Source of the DNA: Petrosia ficiformis
Taxonomy: Eukaryota > Porifera > Demospongiae > Haplosclerida > Petrosiidae
Direction of reading: 5' to 3'
NCBI GenBank assembly: GCA_947044365.1
Contig: OX345636.1
Location: 57,577,746-57,641,745 of the forward strand
DNA: 64,000 nucleotides
The translations under genes and the position numbers were made by a program. Below, one piece after another: positions 54,214 through 64,000 of this stretch. Each line of letters begins with the position of its first letter. Within the stretch, counting starts at the first letter, position 1. A model generated the notes under the pieces. That model saw only the letters and a program-made list of their open reading frames with translations. It had not been told where the DNA came from and searched no databases.

Positions 54214-57165
54214 TCATCTTTTCTTTCTTCTACTTTCTCGTTCTTCTCTTCGCTTCCTTTTTTGTTCTTTTATTTCCTATTTGGACAAAATTCAATAGAC
54301 TAATGATTAGGAATTAAAATTGTGACAAGATTGATTTGCCAAAGATAGTATTGACCACATTAATCATTTGAACTATAATCGTGATTATTGTATACATGAA
54401 GATGGCGCTCTAGCTCATTAATGATATTCATAACTTTGCTACATACAAGATTACTATTCCTTTAAACAGGAAATGCTTTTTTCCACTAAAGTTTCACTGC
54501 TATCCAATACTTATGAACTAAATTACAAAGAACTGGAAATCGAAGTCTTAGGTACATTTTTCTTGAGCAAAATGGAAAAAATACTTCTGAAACTAAACAT
54601 AAATGCCAACAGGGCTACAAAGCATTCAGGACACTTTCTATTTATAGTTTTGTGTTTTTACTGTAATGACAATTGCTGATACAAACAGCAGAATTGCGAC
54701 AATATCTCCATAAAATGGTTTAAACAATTGTTGGGCAGAAACCTTCACTCCCTTCAAGTGAAATATCAAGGTTATACGTTGTATTAGAATAGAGCAATAT
54801 GTACCTGAATACTCCTATACATTTTAGCTCATTATAAAATGTTATAACTAATAGAAATCAAATTTCTGTGGTTGCTGACAATCCAACCCCTTGGTTAAGC
54901 ATGGTAAACAGAACAAATATTCTATTAATGAAGTGAAAACGTGAAAAGAAAGAAAAACAGGAAATACTATTAATTATTTAAATCTCGGTCAACTAGATTG
55001 CCAGCTTAACACTAAACTGAAAATGTAGCCAGCCTTTCCATTACCTATTTTTTACATTCATGTTAGCTCATGCATTTTAAGCATTACACAAATATCAAGA
55101 TTTAATTCGTAATTATAATTGTTTAGTGTTAATTTCTTTTCCATTTTCACAACTTAGCCTGAACACTAAATTCATCACATTTAATGCATTTCAACGAATG
55201 AAACATACATGTATGATAACATATAAAATGCACAATGTGTACTCAATACATTAATATATCCTACAGATCAGGAAATATTTACTTTGATTTAAATTTCATA
55301 GTCACAAATTTACAAAATTTAAAAGGCTGAAGAAATATTCTGCACATCTTCAATGATGGATGGAGCATAAGTTAAATGCAGTGACGTTTTACAAAACAAA
55401 TATTTCCCGATCTTCATAAATCAATCAGTATAAAAATAATTACCTGCTTCTGTCTTTCTCTTTCAGCTATCCTCATCAAATTTTGTTCACTAGTCAGTAC
55501 TCTAGCTGTACCTTTTGATTTGTGCTTTGAAGGAAATTGTGGTAATTCTAAGAAATCTTTAATATTAAATTCGTCCCTTTGTATCACAGCTTTGCCATCA
55601 TCATCCACTGATGATGATGTAACATCAGGATGATGTGTCTTCAGCCAACATTTATACCTATCATCAAATGGCAGGTCATACCCATTCTCAAAACGACACG
55701 TAAATTTCTTCCTTTCTTCTTCTGAAAACTGAAAAACTTCATTTGATTCAGATACTAGTGATACATCACAGATACGACAATCATCATCAGAATGAACTGA
55801 ATGGGATGAAACTTGCTGACCCAACTGATTTTCAATTTCAAATTCTATATTCTCTTCATCTGAAAAGGTGGACACGTTTTCTTGAACTATCTTTCTTTGG
55901 TGCTGGGCTAAACAAAGGTACATATGACACTCCTGCTTGAAGTGCACAGTCATCCATACTAACATCTTCCCCATCCTCTTCTAAACCTGGAATAGTGATA
56001 GCCCGTCTATTCAAAGGAAACACCCCAGTTCCTGAAAGCCTGAAATAGCATTAGAAGGGGTCATACCTCGTGCCCAAGCCCTAGAAAATATTTCCATAAA
56101 GTTATACCGGTTAACAACCTGCCGTGGATGGGTGGACATAAACAGCAGACACTCCTCGTTCCAGGCCTTCTTTAAGGGGCTAAAACAGCATTTATCCAAG
56201 GGTTGGGCAAGGTGAGTGGTATGGGGTGGAAGGCAGAAAAGAATAACACCATTAGAAGCTGCTTTCCGTATTGTAGGTGGATGATAATGTGACGAATGCC
56301 CGTCAAGAAGCAAAAGAACAGGTCGCTGAGGTGGGATACATGCAAGAAAGTGCCCATCAAACCATTCTTCAAACAATTCACTGTCAATCCATCCGTTAGC
56401 AGATAATCCGTAAATAGTTCCAGGGACTTCTCCTCTAGTGAGATCAGGTTTCAGACGCTTCCTGTCAAATATCACCATAGGTGGCATGATGTACCCAGCA
56501 GCACTACAACATGCAAGTATAGTAATGTTGGATTTATCTCCACTAGTTACTGAACTGAATTGCTTAGTTCCACGTAATGTGACTAGTTTACCTGGTCTAT
56601 GTTCCAGTGAAAATCCACTTTTGTCACAATTAAAAATTCGGTGAGGGCTGGTTAACAGATCATTCTGTAACAAAGTCTCTTCCAATAAATCAAAGTAAGT
56701 ATCGAAAATTTCAGGATCCTGTGCAACAGAACGTACATAAGCAAGTGGGGTGGCAGTACGTAGAGTTAACTGAGGATGCCTTTTGTTAAAAGAACCCCAC
56801 CAGCCATAAGATATGTTTACTTCTTCCATTGTAACTCCCCTCTTGTGGGCAAGGATTGATCGAGTCAACATAAGTACTTCTTTTCGGCTTTTTGCAAATC
56901 CAATCTTGGAACACCCAATTAAAAATTTTACTAACTCCATTTCCTCCTGTTCTGAAAGGTACTTCACAGGACCACTTTTAGTACCATGCAGAACACGACC
57001 AGTGATTCGGTCACTCACAGTAGACTTTGGAACTCCATAAAAAGTGGCTGCCTTCCTAATTGGCATGCCTAAACTATGAGCCTGTACTGCCAATCGAACA
57101 TTTCTTTCATCATAGTTTTTAAATTTGCGAATTTTTAAAGGAGAATGTCTTCGAGGAGAATACAT
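54214..57165 (-). pseudogene. Tigger/jerky-like DDE transposase (two exons, frameshifted)
   Basis: Exon 1 is 57165-55444 and exon 2 is 54276-54214, joined in phase 0 (CAG-GTAATT, AAATAG-GAA). A psq/CENP-B-like HTH occupies residues 21-55 (IRKAATFYGVPKSTVSDRI). The DDE_1 triad is D181 (FNCDKSGF), D288 (LLLDGHSSH) and D324 (QPLDKCCFSPLKK). The conserved GF..TG..P.N..AI motif continues only after a +1 shift at about 56025, and the frame returns near 55870. The tail is acidic, then strongly basic (KRKRREER). The first 384 codons are intact, so the element may be young. The usual FN.DE reads FNCDK. Confidence 0.85.
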
Positions 57166-57302
57166 CGAGCTATATACACGATTAAGAGCAATAAACAGTA
57201 AACTTGTGTCCTTTTATATAATTTTATATAATTTAAACTTGTACTTTATCCATAAATACCATTAAGCCTTATTTGTTGCAGCTGGGATCATGAGTACTAG
57301 CA

Positions 57303-57620
57303 TTACAAAATGGTAGACATAGCATACACATAATAATTTACAACACACATCAAAAATCTAAACATATTAACCTTTATGTACATTTGCATGCCAGTATATG
57401 TACTTACATGAGTGACAAAGGCGAGATAAAGGAACTCTTTACTATCACGTGAAGATCGACTTGCTTGTCCGGTTTTTAACTCTTTTGTCCGTAAATTCCA
57501 CCTGTGTACTGGTGTTGGAATCCAGCGAAATACAAAAACTACTTGAGTCTTTACTCTAAAAGCAACTTGCTTAAGATATACAGAGTTAGTCAACATAAAT
57601 AATATTTGGTTGCATTCCAA
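57303..57620 (-). other. Open stretch of uncertain meaning upstream of the transposase
   Basis: A 105-codon minus-strand open frame whose middle (WIPTPVHRWNLRTKELKTG) looks protein-like and ends at AT-GTAAGTAC, a fair splice donor. It may be a 5' exon linked to the transposase or to an unrelated host gene. No domain is recognised. Confidence 0.2.
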
Positions 57621-57685
57621 TAAGCCTTTGTGACAGTATATTTTGTCCGACTATTAAAGCGACCGATAATTGATTTTTTACTCTA

Positions 57686-57725
57686 CATCCGTTTATTTCC
57701 GTACAAGTCCGTTTAGGACTATTTA
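57686..57725. repeat. Transposase-side copy of the 36-bp motif
   Basis: ATCCGTTTATTTCCGTACAAG followed by TCCGTTTAGGACTATTTAA, in the same orientation as 52915-52957. It could be a transposon end or a promoter-proximal element used by both minus-strand units. Confidence 0.7.
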
Positions 57726-57779
57726 ATTTCGTATATTATAAAAATAGCCTGTGTCCGACCCTAGCCCTCTAAAATTAAC

Positions 57780-58460
57780 TATATACGTATACACCATATA
57801 ATAATAATAATGTAAAAAAAAAAATTTTTCCTTAGTACCGTTGAGAGCACATTGCTCTTATCTTAGTCTTCTGAAAAGAGTGCCAGAAAGTTTGACTGAG
57901 CTAAAAATCTGACATTGATCTCTTTCTTGTCCTCTCCAATGTGTCTAGTCTTAGACATTCAATAGATTCATATGACTGGCTGCTTCCATAGCTCATAAGG
58001 ATTCTTCAGGATTACTCTAGGAGTTTGTTCCTCCAGGCACAAGCTTGCCCGTTTAATTAACAAACTATAGTTGAAATAAATGGTGCTTAAGGGTAGCTCC
58101 CATTATACCATTTCCCTGGTCAATTATAATCAAAGATAATTAAAGTTATCCTCTCCATTTTGAACACCATTATTGAGAAATTATATTCAAAAGATTAAGT
58201 GAAAATACCGGCCTAAGACACATAACAACATCTAAACCAAGGCAAGAGTATTACAAATTAAAATACTAATTATTATTTTAAAATATGTTGACATCTAGTT
58301 CTTCTTATTTCACACTTTTACAAGTATTGTACGTAACTTGATGATGGAGTTAGTATTGCATGGATGAAGTAACATTTAACGAGTTAGTAGTAATAGTTTG
58401 TTAAGACTGTTTATTGTATAACCGTGTTAAAAAAAAACATTATGAGCTTAAATGTACATG
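57780..58460. other. Possible terminal exon in unassigned sequence
   Basis: On the minus strand a stretch at about 57911-58011 reads ILMSYGSSQSYESIECL then a Lys/Arg-Ser tail with a stop, after an AG. It could be the cytosolic C-terminus of a membrane protein such as the TRPML-like gene, but there is no sequence match to support it. Otherwise nothing is recognisable. Confidence 0.15.
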
Positions 58461-58539
58461 TATATACTTAAGTACTTCGTGTGGGCACAAAAATAATGTG
58501 CTTGTGCTTGTACTTGACAAATATTAAAAGTGCTTGTAA

Positions 58540-59370
58540 TTATATTTACATGTACATGTACATGTATTTGTTTATAATTATTAAATCATTTACCCTTTTT
58601 ATGGGCCCTATGATTGTTTTATATGATATTTGGTTTTACGTTCAACTGAATGTACATGTAGTGTAAATAGATTGCATCTCTAGATGTTCTTCAGCAGTTA
58701 AAATCATCTTCAACAATGTATGAATTAATTTTTAAAAGCAGTATACATAGATAGTATATGTATGTACAATGTATAGTACAGCATGTACATGTACTCGTAC
58801 AAGAACAGTTGATTGTACTTACATGTATACCAATTAGCAGTAGATGTACGTACATGTACATGTATGTACGTACATGTACATGTATGTACATGTATAGTAC
58901 ACATTGATGCCACTGTACTGTACTGTACTGTACTGTATGTAATTTACTGTAGAACTTTACTGTACTGTTTCATTATAGTACACATACATGTACATGTAGA
59001 TGCTACATGTGTATTTTAAACCATGAGTATGTACATACATGTATACAATGTATACCAGTGTTTCTTCTAGGATAAATATTAAGGGTGGAGGAGTGCATCA
59101 GTGGACAGTGGTACATGTACATTTACATGATACTTGGTCAGTGTTGTAAACAGTGTTTTATTTTAAAAAACATAAATGTCAAGCCCTGGTGGAGGAATGA
59201 TATCATACCACCTTTTGGGAGAAACACAGGTAGACTACATGTACACACATGTACATGTAGTCTAACAGATGTACAAAGTACATGTACATGTACATGCATG
59301 TACACTGTAATATCCATGTACATGTACATGTACATGTACATCTAATCATGCATGTACATGTACATGTATT
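58540..59370. repeat. ACATGT-rich tract
   Basis: Many runs of TACATGTACATGTA and GTACTGTACTGTA (58913-58940) dominate. Small open frames rich in MYMYM and HVHV are artefacts. No gene is supported. Confidence 0.75.
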
Positions 59371-59380
59371 TAAACTGTAC

Positions 59381-59530
59381 CTGATATTGTGTAATGAGGA
59401 AGAGTATCGTTCCCAAGGCAACCAAAACATTGCTAATGACAACAAGCACAAACCACCAATTGTACAATGGTGTGTACTCTGAAATACGTAATCGATAATT
59501 ATAATGTTTCTTGAAAAACGTACGAACCTC
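59381..59530 (-). CDS. Mucolipin (TRPML)-like channel exon, next transmembrane segment
   Basis: A 150-bp, phase 0-0 exon. EVRTFFKKHYNYRLRISEYT is followed by YNWWFVLVVISNVLVALGTI and LFLITQYQ. Mucolipins have a similar cytosolic loop leading to a conserved WW/GWY..L...SD...I.G...K helix. It joins in frame after the exon at 61063-61181. Mucolipins are endolysosomal cation channels gated by PI(3,5)P2. No downstream exon with the pore was found toward lower coordinates, so the gene may be truncated or split by the transposons at 54-57 kb. Confidence 0.65.
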
Positions 59531-59651
59531 CTGTGAAATGAAACAGGTACAATATACATGTACATGTACATATAAATGTATATGTATACAATATGTAACA
59601 TATACTATGTACATGTACATGTACATGTACTATACATACACATGTATGTAC

Positions 59652-59825
59652 ACGTTGTGGCTGCCTATTTTCTAAGTCATTGTGGTTGCTTATTTTCTAA
59701 GCCATTGTGGCTGCTTATTTTCTAAGCCATGGTGGCTGGTAATTATTTTTCTAAGCCATTGTGGCTGATTATTTTTCTAAGCCATAGTGGCTGCTCTAAT
59801 GTTTAATGAAGCCATTGTGGCTGCT
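59652..59825. repeat. About 27-bp tandem repeat, 6-7 units
   Basis: The unit is GCCATTGTGGCTGCTTATTTTCTAA with small changes (GGTGGCTGGTAA.., ATAGTGGCTGC). It is followed by TGTTTGTTTGTTGTGTGTGTG. Confidence 0.88.
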
Positions 59826-60165
59826 TGTTTGTTTGTTGTGTGTGTGTTTGTTTGCACCTGTTGCTAGCATGCTAGACACATGAATTTTCATGTACATGTA
59901 CATCAGATTTGATAGGGCAAATTGACTCAACAATGGTTAGTGTATTGTACATGTATTATTGATAAACACAGTCATAAAATTAACATTAGTACATGTACAT
60001 GTATGTATAGGCCAAAAAAACACACAAACAAGATTAGGATGGTACAATGTAGCATAATACGAAAAAATATAATTCATTTATCAATTGATTGAAGTACATA
60101 CACTGTACATCTAATATTAGGAAAACAATTGAATAGAATATAATGTACATACATGTACATGTATA

Positions 60166-60495
60166 CAGTGCTCGAAATAGATTTGAAAGTTTCCAACAGA
60201 AACTTCTGAACAAAACAATACTTGACCAGCAAGTTATGAATCTTGCCCAGAAAAAAGCCTCATTAACAAGCACTGTACACATTTACATGTATGACTTATG
60301 ATACATGTATGTAGAATTAACCTACTAAGCTATGACTGCTCTTGACTAATAATTAACCTTGCATTATTCTTATACGCATGTACATGTACATGTATAACTA
60401 GTCAGACTATTTGTCCAGTCAAATGCAATTTTGTCCAGACAAAAAGGAGAAATGTCCAGAAAATAGCCAATTGCTGGATGTTATTTCGAGCACTG
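60166..60495. mobile_element. TIR element CAGTGCTCGAAATA
   Basis: The left end CAGTGCTCGAAATAG and right end TTATTTCGAGCACTG are inverted. CATGTATA / CATACATGTATA flank it. A partial relative lies at 62288-62480 (AGTGCTCAAAATAG, CCAACAGAAACATCTGGACAAAAC, GACCAGCAAGCTG). The ends resemble hAT. Confidence 0.8.
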
Positions 60496-60790
60496 CATAC
60501 ATGTATAATATGGCAAGGTCTAACAATGAATATCCATCTTTAGGCATCTCAAGATGTACATGTACATTTTGCATCTAATCAGGGTTGTATAATTAATCTA
60601 CCTTAGTCAATTGCACATGTTTGTTTAGTTTGTCTACTCATGTGTATATGATTTTGATCATGGGGGCACGCCGATAATTTTTAATTATAATTAATTTTCA
60701 TGTAGTTTGTGCAAGTGTTATTATTATACCTGGCTGTATATTGGGCAGTGTAATTTTATCCATGGGGTCCAGTGCCCCCATGCTTCCTAC

Positions 60791-60953
60791 CAGTGGTGTG
60801 GAAACAGCCAGTAATGCAGGACATTGTCCGATAAATCTAGTGAATGTCCGGTAAATTGAAACTGAACTGTATACAAAGTATATTGGGAGCAGGACAAGAG
60901 TGATGAAAAGAGGTCAAAATGTCCGGCAGTTGGCTCAAAGTTCCACACCCCTG
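60791..60953. mobile_element. hAT-type MITE with perfect 8-bp target duplication
   Basis: The ends CAGTGGTGTGGAAAC and GTTCCACACCCCTG. CTTCCTAC flanks both sides (60783-60790 and 60954-60961). Internal GGACATTGTCCGATAAATCTAG and CAAAATGTCCGGCAGTTGGCTC match the 12200 copy. The best-preserved family member here. Confidence 0.9.
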
Positions 60954-61062
60954 CTTCCTACGCCACTGGCTGTGTGTATTGCTTGTCCTTAAGCATGTTA
61001 ACAACTTGCATCTGATCAGAGCTGTTTATAGATACACATAATTAATATACATGTACATATAC

Positions 61063-61181
61063 CTTAGTGAATCTTGCAGCCTTGATTATAGACCTCACAC
61101 TTTGTATAGTTGATAATAATAAAAACAGCAACACAAAAGACTCTAAGATAGTTAGTTGTTTGTTATCATAAATACCAGTAG
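61063..61181 (-). CDS. Mucolipin (TRPML)-like channel exon, transmembrane segment
   Basis: A 119-bp exon, phase 1 to 0, between TTTCTTCAG and GTATAT. IYDNKQLTILESFVLLFLLL is followed by STIQSVRSIIKAARFTK. It is similar to the mucolipin segment with a hydrophobic helix followed by the conserved C.RSI..A. motif. The following exon (59381-59530) continues in the expected order. Upstream exons (luminal lipase-like domain) would lie to the right but were not found up to 64000. Could be a gene fragment. Confidence 0.65.
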
Positions 61182-61315
61182 CTGAAGAAATGTAAAAATA
61201 AAACACACAGTAAAATAATTATATTGAAATGTGAAAAATTAGGGCTTGAATATTATAAAGCTGAGCTTACCATACATGTAGATCTATTAAATGCTTATAA
61301 AATGAAATAATACTT

Positions 61316-61750
61316 TTTATGGTCTGTAGGGCCATCCCTATGATTGCTTTCCCACGGGTTCGAACTATATATATATATTTATATTCTTGTGTCACCTACA
61401 CGAGTATGCGTTGTATATGCAGTTAAGGAAGTTACATCATTCTTGAGGGCTTGGTCAATTAATGGGCGTGGCGCATAAAAGAACGCAGAAAGAAATCTGT
61501 GTAGCTTACGTAGAAACTGAAACAAATAGCTAGCTATTCTACCTGAAATATATTCTTTAAGTTCTACAAGGTTCTTTAAAACGTAAACAATCAAAATAAT
61601 AACTATAATAGGCTGATGTGTTTCAGGCATCATAAAGTTAGCCATTACTGAATGATGGACACCACAAAGCAGTCATAGGGATACGTTTATCTTCACTTAA
61701 ATTTGTAAAGCAATCATAGGGATGTTTTTTTCTCTATATGGACTTGTTAG
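61316..61750 (+). mobile_element. Family-M MITE, full-length copy
   Basis: TTTTTATGGTCTGTAGGGCCATCCCTATGATTGCTTT to GCAATCATAGGGATGTTTTTTTCTCTATATGGACTTG. Includes CGAGTATGCGTTGTATATGC and GTCAATTAATGGGCGTGGCGC. The 3' terminal module is doubled (two AGCA.TCATAGGGAT motifs at 61668 and 61710). Confidence 0.8.
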
Positions 61751-62739
61751 TAGTATAAAGATCTTGTTTTTAGATTGAGTTACTATGGAAGGATATGAAT
61801 TGCCACAACCAATAAACTGTGTTGTTTATAATTATTATAAACATGTAAATGTAGTTAACTATAACTACAGCGTTCAGCTCACACTAAAATTTATTTACCA
61901 TTCTACATCTACATGTACATGTACTTATTTGTATACAGTTCTACTAAAAAGTATTTTAGGTACATGTACATGTACAACAGCTGGTGCAATGTGATTGCTA
62001 TTTCACAAGCTGATTTCATCCTGCTGGTCTGCTATAGGGTCAGCCTGCTCCTATGAGCCATAACAAACCTACAGTACATGTTGAAACATTTAATCACTGG
62101 TACCACTCTCAAATGACATTATACATGTATGTAATTATGTAAAGATAAAAGAACACATTCCACATGCAAGGACATGACTCTCCGAGCAAAGAAAAGTGGA
62201 TTATTACAAACACAGCATGTACAGTGTACATACACAATGTACATGTACATGTACATGGTGTACATACAGTCATACAGTACATGTATCAGTGCTCAAAATA
62301 GTTTTTGAAAGTGTCCAACAGAAACATCTGGACAAAACATTATTTGACCAGCAAGCTGTAGATTTTGACCATAAAAGGCCTCATAAACCAGCACTTTACA
62401 CATTTATGGCTCATGTGATTTAGAATTAACCCACTAAGCTACGTACATGTATGACTAATGATTACCTTGCTATGAGCAAGAAAATTCTCTGCCACCATTT
62501 AATGTTCATAATAAGTGCATACATGTATATGTTTTGTTATTGCACATGTGCAAACATACATGTAATCGAACACCAAAAAATACATTCGAATACCAAAATA
62601 ACAAACAAATATCCGAATATTCCAGTATTCGTTTCAGCACTTACTATAGACTATGTACATGTACATACATGTATACTATACTGCATATTTTAATATCATA
62701 AGGTTAATACCAGACATGGAATCATGGCAATGTAATTGA

Positions 62740-62990
62740 TTCAATGTACTATTACTATTACCTTAAAAATCAGTATACATGTACATGTACATACATGTAT
62801 ACACGTATTACTATTACTAATATCTCCTAAGTTAATGTAATACACTGTATATTACTATTACCTTAAAAATCAGTATATTACTAATACTAATACATGTACC
62901 TCCTAAGTCAGTGTAATACTATTATTGTTACCTTAAAAATCAGTAGATAACTACATGTACATGTATCATTGTTACTATTATGGATTACTA
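62740..62990. repeat. Tandem TATTACTATTACCTTAAAAATCAGTA units
   Basis: About three to four imperfect units of ACTATTACCTTAAAAATCAGTAT with intervening ACATGT runs. Confidence 0.75.
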
Positions 62991-63006
62991 TAGCATTGAA
63001 GGTTTT

Positions 63007-63503
63007 TATGGCCCGTAGGGCCATCCCTATAATTGCTTTCCACGGGGTTTAATGTATATATATATATATATATTCTTGTGTCACTTGCGCGACTATGCGT
63101 TGTATACGTAGTTAAGGAAGTTGCGTCATTCCCAGGGGGCTCGGTCAATTAATGGGCGTGGCGCGTAAAAGAACGCGCGTTTGAGCTAGGCCAGGAAGAT
63201 TCAGAAAGGATGTAAAACTGCTAATAACTGTTGTATATAGCAGAGAAACAGTATAGATATTATGCAAGAATCTTTAACAAGTAAGTATGATAAGTTGTTG
63301 AGTTTCAGACACGAGGAAGTCATCATTTAGAACCTTGAAGGAGTACCTCAGTCAGTTCATCAGACATCTGTGTATTTAGACTGCAATTAGGCTTACACTT
63401 ACGTCTTCAGGCCCCAGGAGTACACACTAGTGCCATCAGCAATGCTTAATACATAGTCATCACAAAGCAAATATAGGGATGTTTTTTTCTCTATATACAC
63501 TTG
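63007..63503 (+). mobile_element. Family-M MITE, full-length, nearly identical to 34877-35400
   Basis: GGCCCGTAGGGCCATCCCTATAATTGCTTT to GCAAATATAGGGATGTTTTTTTCTCTATATACACTTG, with CACTTGCGCGACTATGCG and AAAAGAACGCGCGTTTGAGC. High identity to the copy 28 kb away suggests recent activity. A further partial copy starts at about 63724 and runs out of the window. Confidence 0.88.
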
Positions 63504-63522
63504 TTTGAAATTCTTTCATCTT

Positions 63523-63586
63523 TTAAACTAAATGACCATTGCATTTAAGTTTCTCAACAACAGAATCAATAAGTCTACACATTTCT
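63523..63586 (-). CDS. Possible terminal exon
   Basis: On the minus strand a strong acceptor (GATTTTTTGTTTTCAG) precedes EMCRLIDSVVEKLKCNGHLV and a stop. Protein-like but short; no partner exon lies within the window and no family is recognised. Confidence 0.2.
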
Positions 63587-64000
63587 CTGAAAACAAAAAA
63601 TCCTCTGGTGTTTGCTCACTAAACTAAATGAACTGAATACAATGTTGAAGCAATAGTTAATACACGATTATGAAAATTGACAATGAAGCAATGATTCATA
63701 CATAAACAAATACGAAGGATAATCGCTTTCCCACAGGACCAAACTACAATATTAATATTATACATTTATATACACATGTAGTCTTGTCACATACATGTAC
63801 ATGTAGGTATTGCATCATTATGGGGGCTTGGTGAATTAATGCATGATGATAAAAGAACATGCTCTCAAGCTATACACCAGCAGGAATCTGGAAGAATGTA
63901 CATGTAAAACTACATGTACAACTAATACTAATACATGTAGCTAATGTATGGAGCAGAGAAACACTATAATGATGATCCAAAATCTTTAAAAGTAAGTCAA

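Noticed and set aside
58691..59626. Small frames rich in MYMYM / HVHV
   Set aside because: Arise from ACATGT runs; only the 59381-59530 segment is supported as a coding exon.

Overview
This is a eukaryotic, AT-rich, repeat-dense window. It has spliced genes with canonical GT-AG introns, tRNA-derived and DNA-transposon repeats, metazoan gene families (TRIM-NHL, mucolipin-type TRP channel, ROCO GTPase, caspase-like protease) and very frequent short ACATGT / TACATGTA palindromic runs. I infer an early-branching animal, most likely a demosponge. That is an inference from gene content and repeat style, not a proof.

Left and centre (about 2.1-39.2 kb, plus strand) is best read as one very long gene. 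I reconstructed 18 exons whose splice phases agree at every junction. They encode about 1,500 residues: three short acidic linker exons, a complete phosphatidylinositol-phosphate kinase (PIPK) fold over ten exons, one 2.1-kb exon with a P-loop GTPase plus COR-like region (ROCO-type), a caspase-like (peptidase C14) domain with an apparent His/Cys dyad, two duplicated linker exons, and a helical C-terminal domain that may be a death-fold/CARD-like module. The PIPK part has lost the ATP-binding lysine, the catalytic aspartate of the MDYSL motif and the glycine-rich loop, so it looks like a lipid pseudokinase. A pseudo-PIPK - ROCO - caspase fusion is the main discovery candidate: the layout suggests a membrane or lipid sensor coupled through a GTPase switch to a protease, analogous to NLR/inflammasome logic. 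Its introns are loaded with transposons.

From 39.7 to 49.6 kb there is no convincing gene. This part holds a tandemly duplicated block with long (CA)n tracts and G/C-rich hairpins (40.8-45.4 kb), a hAT-type MITE with an 8-bp target duplication, several minisatellites (47.0-48.5 kb), a (CA)-rich satellite and a polypurine tract.

From 50.6 to 57.2 kb, minus strand, are a TRIM-type RING/B-box/filamin/NHL gene broken by two nonsense codons and one frameshift, and a Tigger/jerky-like DDE transposase with a pair of frameshifts. From 59.4 to 61.2 kb, minus strand, are two phase-matched exons of a mucolipin (TRPML)-like channel; no pore exon was found downstream. The remainder is MITEs and simple repeats.

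Mobile elements include hAT (one 3.8-kb autonomous-type relic, one 5'-truncated relic, several MITEs with 8-bp duplications), piggyBac-like MITEs flanked by TTAA, a MULE-like MITE with a 9-bp duplication, a large foldback element, a tRNA-derived SINE and a repeated MITE family present in at least seven copies.
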